Shown in pieces: positions 58,634-64,000 of a stretch of DNA of 64,000 bases. Numbering within the stretch: position 1 is the stretch's first letter; each line of letters starts with the position of its first letter. Location: positions 128,266,117 through 128,330,116 of the forward strand of contig NC_133771.1 of NCBI RefSeq assembly GCF_003597395.2, given 5' to 3'. The stretch is from Chelonoidis abingdonii (taxonomy: Eukaryota; Chordata; Testudines; Testudinidae). The notes under the pieces are model-generated. The model saw only the letters and a list, made by a program, of their open reading frames with translations, searched no databases and had not been told where the DNA came from. The position numbers and the translations under genes are program-made.

Positions 58634-61600
58634 CACTATACAGAGTGTAATATTGCAACAACCCTTCGCGATCGCAGCCTCCCAATGTTTCCCTCTCCGT
58701 TTTTTGGCCATGAACTCAATCATTCCTATACGGGCCTGCCTTTTGGCTTTTTTTTTTTCTGACCTGTTTTCGGGCGTTAAATCTGTTCGAATGGCGTGAT
58801 CTTTCTTCCACCTCGCGCTCGCGCCTTCCTCTCCAGGCTGTCTCCTATCTTGGTGATACTTGGTATATTGCTGGTCCTTCCTTGCTTTATTCTTCTATTT
58901 CCGTGTCTCCCGAATGTCGAAGATAGGTGGGAGAGCCGGGCTACCGAATCACAGTTCTCTCAGTTCTAACTAACTCTGTCTTAATTTAGAACTACTGTGG
59001 TTCTGTCTGAATTAGATGATTTCCTTTGGGATATAAAGGGATTCCGTGTAAGAGGTGGTTGTCCCGCTACCAGAGATGATAGGTTGATTAGCACAGAGTT
59101 CACCAGTACTTTATATCTCTTGACTGTAAAGCGTCTCAACAATGTTCAAGGTTATTAGGCCTGGCCTGTCAAACACTGACCACCGAGGCATCCCTCAACC
59201 CCTAGGAGACAGCGATATTTCCTCACTCTCTCGAAGGTAGGGAGGTTCTGGGTTGTTGCTGTAGCAATCTTCGTAATAGTTTTGTTCACTTCTGCGGGGC
59301 TTCAGATGATGGGACCAAAGACGCTGCCAAACCAGTGTTCTCTCCTTACTCCTGACTACGAAGGTCTTTATTATCGCATTTCCCAGATAGTATAGTCAGT
59401 ACTAGTACCGATCGGGCGAGTGGTTTATTGTTTGGTTTTCTTTATTTGCAAGATTGTGTAGTGTTGCTGGGAGGAGTTTCAAATGTGTGATTGGCTAAAG
59501 GAGTTCAAATTGGTATTTTGGCTGAAAAGATTTTAATTTGTACTTGTGTACTTAGGCTGCGGAGGGTATTCCCAGTGTCCTATAGCTGAAGACCCTGTAC
59601 CTATTCCATTTTTAATTTACAAAGATAATTTATTTCTCTCTTTGATTAAAAGTTTTGTGTTTAAGAACCTGATTGGTTTTTTATCTGGTGTGAGAGCCCC
59701 AGGGGACAGTGCGGTCTGGATCACTAAGGAATTTGGGTGTGCGTGAGAAGGACGTGGGTAACGGGGGAATTCCTTGTGAGAATAACGCGGACGTTAACCT
59801 TTCTCTTCAAGGTTGGTAGTCTTATCTTTCCATTGTGTCTTAGAGGAGAGGTAGTCTGGTGGAGGCTGATTCGGGGGAAAGAGATGTAGGGTTCACTAGC
59901 CGAAGGTGAATTCTCTCTAAACTCCTGCTCTTGTTCTAAAATGACCTCTCATAGGTACGTTTTTGTACTTATTCATTCATGTCGCATCACTTACCTAGGT
60001 ATACCGATTGGAGGGGAAAGCCTGGAGAGGCCAATGGTCGGGGGACAAGGGTTTACTTTCTCTGTTTTTTGGTGTAAGATCCTAGAGTGAGTGCTGGATA
60101 GCTTGGTGCGGTAGTTCTCAGGATTGCGGAGTCAAAGGTCTTTGTGGGCCGCCGATCAGAGTTGTCATCCAGGCATTTGTGAGGTTGCCTCAGATTAATG
60201 CTGTTATGGTGCTCGAATTGAAGCCGAAATCTCAGAGGGTTCTTAGGCTTAAATGTACTTAGATGCTGATTTTTCTTCACGCTCATGAGTGAGGGAATTC
60301 TAATTGCCTCCGGGAATGTTTGGTCTCCCCGTGCATCTTGTGTGAGGACGTGAATAGATCTGTGGTGCTAAGTGGGTCATGAGTGGGAAGGTGCCTACTC
60401 ATAGGACGGATGCGAGTGTGCGAGTAGAGTTGTGAGGTGTTGACTAAGAAGATTTATAGATGCCCTGGAAAAGCCTTCAAGTGTGGACGGTCCGCTTTTT
60501 AATATTAGTGCTCAGTATTCCATGCCTCAGGTAACTGCCAGCTGGCCAAGTGGACTTGAGCTGATGGATTTGGAGTCGTTATAACAGTCGGAGAACGTCA
60601 GCTCAGGAGTGAATGGTATATGCTAAGGAGACTGTCCTAACTCTCTACTATCCTAGCAGGATGATGGTGGTCTGAAGAGGACGCGACGTAATGGAGGGAG
60701 AAGATCTGTGTGTATATAACGCCAGATGTCTGCCTACGAGACTCTATATATCTCCTCCCTTGCTCGAAGTCTCTCTAGTAAAAGGCAGTACCCGCCGTAT
60801 AGTGGAGCCTTAAGCTCAGAGAAGTGTTTAACAAGGGGGACATGGAGGATTCTTGGATTAACAAGGACTCAGCTGTGATCATGATCCAAACCTAGGAAGC
60901 CTAGCTCAACAAACTACGAACTCTGGCAATTATCCATACGGCCTGAGTCCAAAATAGGTTTCATTCCTCTCTTTGTAGACTGTACTTTGTATCACCAGCC
61001 GAGAGGGGTAATATGCTAGGTGTGTGAGGTGTGAAGGGAGTTTAACGCAAAAAAGCCCCATCTTGTTGCCCTTGAATAGGCAAACCCCGCGCATACATCA
61101 GGGTACATCGAGGTAGATGGCCCCCAAAGATGAGTGTGAGAGAATGGTCAGGCAGACATGTCGAGCGAGAGGAACAAAAGCAGGCAGACATTTACAGTTG
61201 CCATGGCAAGGAGCCAGACCGTAATACGCAAGTGACAGTGATAAGTCGACGCTCCCGACAGTAAGCCTTAGAGTGATTAGAGAAGACATGAATTGGGTGG
61301 TAAGATAAATATTCTTAAAATAGTGGCTGGGAAGGGGAATCGGGGGTACATAGAGAGGTACATTTGGCTACTAGACACCTGATGGGGGCACACTTAGTCA
61401 TATCCGACGCCTAGAGCTTAGCGAGCAAGGCAAGCTTCAGAATGCTAACAAATGTTCCTTCTAGTCGAAAGCAGGTAATTATAACTACGACGCAAGGTTC
61501 TCAAGAGGATCAGCTGCCTGTTGCCGAGACGCAGGCTACATGCAGACATGTTGCTCCAATAAACAATAAAAGTGGCCAAGAGAACATTTAAGAACTCCGT

Positions 61601-61745
61601 AACCTCGGCACGGATCTACCTGAACGGCATACACTGACCGACAACCAAAGTTGGTTGGCCTTGTGTACCCAGGAACCTCTGCCCAGGTATGGCCTTAGAC
61701 GCTCCCAAGACCAGTTGGGTGAGAGACTTTAATTCTGAAGATGAC
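58634..61745. other. Low-accuracy sequence, probably unpolished long-read gap fill
   Basis: Right after the N run the sequence changes character: CpG becomes common (for example CGCGCTCGCGCC-like text near 58815), and the text becomes an indel-riddled version of the flanking element. For example 'gttgattagcacagagttcaccagtactttatatctcttgactgtaaagcg' near 59090 mirrors the clean copy at 58052-58105, and 59560-59700 mirrors the reverse of 58205-58370. The pattern suggests read error rather than evolution. Open frames here should be ignored. Confidence 0.8.
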
Positions 61746-62012
61746 GTGGAATCTATAAGAACCTGTATCAGGGAGATGGAAGAGAAACCTGGTTGCACGT
61801 CTGGTCCCTCTGAGCCCCCAGAGTGAACAACAAACAAATTCTAACAGCACACACAGAAACCTCCCTCCCTCAAAATTTGAAAGTATCCTGTCTCTTGATT
61901 GTCCTCTAGTCAGGTGACAGCCAGGCTTACTGAACTTGTTAACCCTTTACAGTCAAAGAGATATAAAGTACTTCTGTGCTATTAATTTTTCTTATCTGTT
62001 TATGACAAGGAT

Positions 62013-62770
62013 GAACCCAAAAACAGTGGTAATCAGGCAGCCACTGAGAAGGTAGCATTTAGGGAAGAGGTTGAAATCCAAATTGCCTGAGGGCCAGAGA
62101 TCTCAATAGAAGATATTTTGAGGTCTCTAGAACTATAACTTTATAACGTTCTCCACAGAATAATCCAGTATTCTTTTAAACTTTCTTTACTGGGCAAATT
62201 TTCTGAGATATTTGCCCAATTTCCTAATGTGTATATTTATTCTAGAGAACTTTGAAAATTGTCAGCTGTGTATGGTTGTCAGCTGTGTAAGGTTGGTTTG
62301 GGGAATTGTAATGTTCCATGAAAACATTAGTTAGTCAAGAGGTAATACTATTCGCAGTTGATCTAGATGGACAATGCTATTACTTGCACATACATAATCA
62401 GGAAACATGCTCTGCACTTGAAAATCTGTTTCTCCAACAAGCAACTTCATGCTTTATTCCCTGCCAACTTTTTTTTATGGAATATCCTCACTGAATTAAT
62501 CTGAAAGTCACTCCCCTCCACTCCTGTAAATTCTTCTTCTAGGCTCACTTCTACTGTGATACTTACTCTAAATTTCCATCTGATGATTGCTGGTTGGAAT
62601 GCCAGTAGGAATTATTATTATATCTCTGGTTTGTTTCATATAGGAAAAGAAACAAATCTGATTTCAAACTTCCAAATTGTTTGTAAAAACATATTCCTTT
62701 CACTGTTACCCGCATCCTCCCTCCCCTGCTCCCTCTGTTCATTTGTTACGTCTGTGTTTGCATCTTGTCT
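62013..62770. other. Intronic sequence, nothing recognised
   Basis: Clean AT-rich intron resumes after the element. Confidence 0.5.
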
Positions 62771-62774
62771 TAAA

Positions 62775-62900
62775 TTATATATTGTAAGAAATTTAGGACA
62801 GGGACTGTCTCTTTGTGGTTACAATGCCTAACGCAATGGGACCCGAATTTGACTGGAGTCTCTAGGTGCTATTGTAATAATTAATAACAAATGTAATTAA
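62775..62900 (+). mobile_element. L2-like LINE 3' tail
   Basis: The text 'ttgtaagaaatttaggacagggactgtctctttg', 'aatgcctaacgcaatggga' and 'gagtctctaggtgctattgtaataattaataac' is the 3' end of the family seen reversed at 1236 and 11049, ending in an AT-rich repeat tail. Confidence 0.75.
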
Positions 62901-64000
62901 AAAGACCAAGTAAAGAACTGTACCCTGGTGATGGAAAAATACAGTAGGTTAAAAAAGTTAACATGGTGTGTTTGAGATGAATATCAAAATTTGCAGTTAG
63001 AAATGTCACCCATAAACTAAACTGTCAATGTTCTTCATCTAAAAAATATTGGTAACATACTAATGCAAAAAGTTATATTGGTTTTGTACCACAGACACTT
63101 CTGCTAAAAGCTTCCTGAATAGACTCCAGAAAGAATAAAATTTGATTGCAGTGTGCATATGTGTCAGTTTCAAAGGCTTAATTGCTCTGGGTGAGCTGTC
63201 ATGATCTATTGTATAGTTATTAGCAAATGACAGAGTTTACACTGTAAGTACACTATGACCAACTGAAAAAGAGTTGCAGTGGAAACAGGACAGAGGTTAA
63301 GGTTCAGTCTTCTCAAGGCCTGGACAGTTCTCTATGGAATTACTGTACAAGCAACCAAAAAAAAAAGAGAGAAAACTCAACATTCAACTGGCTTGTTATC
63401 TTTCTTTCTGTTCTAAAATTATTTTGAACGTTTATGAACACGCAAAGTAAATTTGAAGAACTCTATTGTTCAGGTGAAGCAATTGTAATCACAGCCACAA
63501 TACAAAATGCACATAGCTTTTCCCTATAATATTGCTAGTTTTATTGATGCTGCTTTGCTGGCTTGCATGCTTGCTTTTAATATTTCTCTCTGGTGTACAT
63601 AATGAGAACCAAATGGTTATTCTTCCAGGTCATGAACAGAAAAGTAATGACTATGACTTAGGCCTATTATGAATCTTATAACACCATTTAAAATCTCTTT
63701 TTCACTTAAGTACAGTACTTAAATATGTCTTGTTTTTATTAGGCTTATTTCAGTCTTTTTTTTGGTGGGGGAGAACATTGCATACTATAAAATCTGTTTT
63801 CTTTTTTGCATCATGAAACCTTTGCTGTGCATCTCCTCTTCTAAATTTTCATAGTCCTATAAGATGTCTTAGATAAATACAATTTAAGAACAAATAGAAT
63901 AAAGTTTATGCTCTTGTGACAGCACTGAAGAGAAATAAGACTAAAGAGAATAAAAAGGAATCTTCAATGCTTGGTATAAACTATAATTGTGTACAGTGTT
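62901..64000. other. Intronic sequence, nothing recognised
   Basis: AT-rich intron to the window edge; no exon or nameable repeat. Confidence 0.5.

Larger units (their letters stand above)
58032..62007. mobile_element. LTR-like fold-back element with assembly gap inside
   Basis: The first ~162 bp (TGTCATAAACAGATAAG...) are repeated in reverse complement at the right end (to 62007), about 96% identical by eye. AGGAT at 58027-58031 and 62008-62012 is an exact 5-bp target duplication. TG/CA ends plus a 5-bp duplication suggest LTR-retroelement integration, but the two ends are inverted copies of the same terminus. At 58194 the sequence switches orientation: 58194-58608 is the reverse complement of the internal part, readable in forward sense at about 59470-59700. 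The middle is unreliable (see next entries). The true length is probably far shorter than shown. Confidence 0.75.

Noticed and set aside
58487..58799. Frames reading through the N run
   Set aside because: They span unknown bases and low-accuracy sequence and cannot be real.
59546..61837. Small frames in the noisy block
   Set aside because: The underlying sequence appears to be unpolished read, so frames carry no information.

Overview
This is a vertebrate nuclear genome window, almost certainly from a turtle or a close sauropsid relative. It holds two coding exons of one gene, PACRG (parkin co-regulated gene), on the + strand at 29761-29932 and 50017-50166. They are separated by a 20.1 kb intron and flanked by intron on both sides. 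The exons have clean AG/GTGAGT borders and matching phases, and together encode about 107 residues that I recognise as the conserved core of PACRG, a protein of the inner junction of ciliary doublet microtubules. The other exons lie outside the window. No other host gene, structural RNA gene or CRISPR array is supported. Most short reading frames here are chance or transposon-derived.

The turtle assignment is an inference from the repeats. The window has CR1 LINEs of the turtle type, L2-like LINE ends, Penelope-like elements (PLEs), DIRS elements with tyrosine recombinase, PIF/Harbinger elements, many hAT MITEs and several solo LTRs. Repeat family names come from memory of such genomes, not from a database search.

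Layout: 0-3.6 kb holds old short repeats. 3.7-7.9 kb is a CR1 on the - strand, broken by an 88-bp hAT MITE and a 1.3 kb PLE. 11-12.5 kb holds an L2-like fragment and a Harbinger MITE. 15.4-16.5 kb is a solo LTR. 17.4-18.0 kb is a GC-rich hAT MITE. 18.2-21.8 kb is a decayed DIRS element with a CR1 inside it. 23.5-24.9 kb holds a Harbinger MITE and another solo LTR. 28.3 kb is a fold-back PLE insert. 29.6 kb is a MITE just upstream of the first exon. 30.9-33.2 kb is a 2.3 kb Harbinger with relics of both its genes and a fold-back insert. 34.9-36.1 kb is the youngest-looking CR1, with a long open frame. 44.2-48.9 kb is a second DIRS element with RT and recombinase relics and three nested insertions. 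51.7-56.2 kb holds hAT, mariner-like and PLE inserts. 58.0-62.0 kb is an LTR-like fold-back element broken by an assembly gap.

The most notable points are technical and structural. First, 58634-61745 looks like uncorrected long-read sequence wrongly inserted at a 25-N gap between two contig ends that appear to overlap. Second, three independent PLE inserts share the same inverted, fold-back architecture with 9-13 bp target duplications. Third, many insertions can be dated relative to one another through nesting and intact target duplications. I found no evidence for a new functional gene system.
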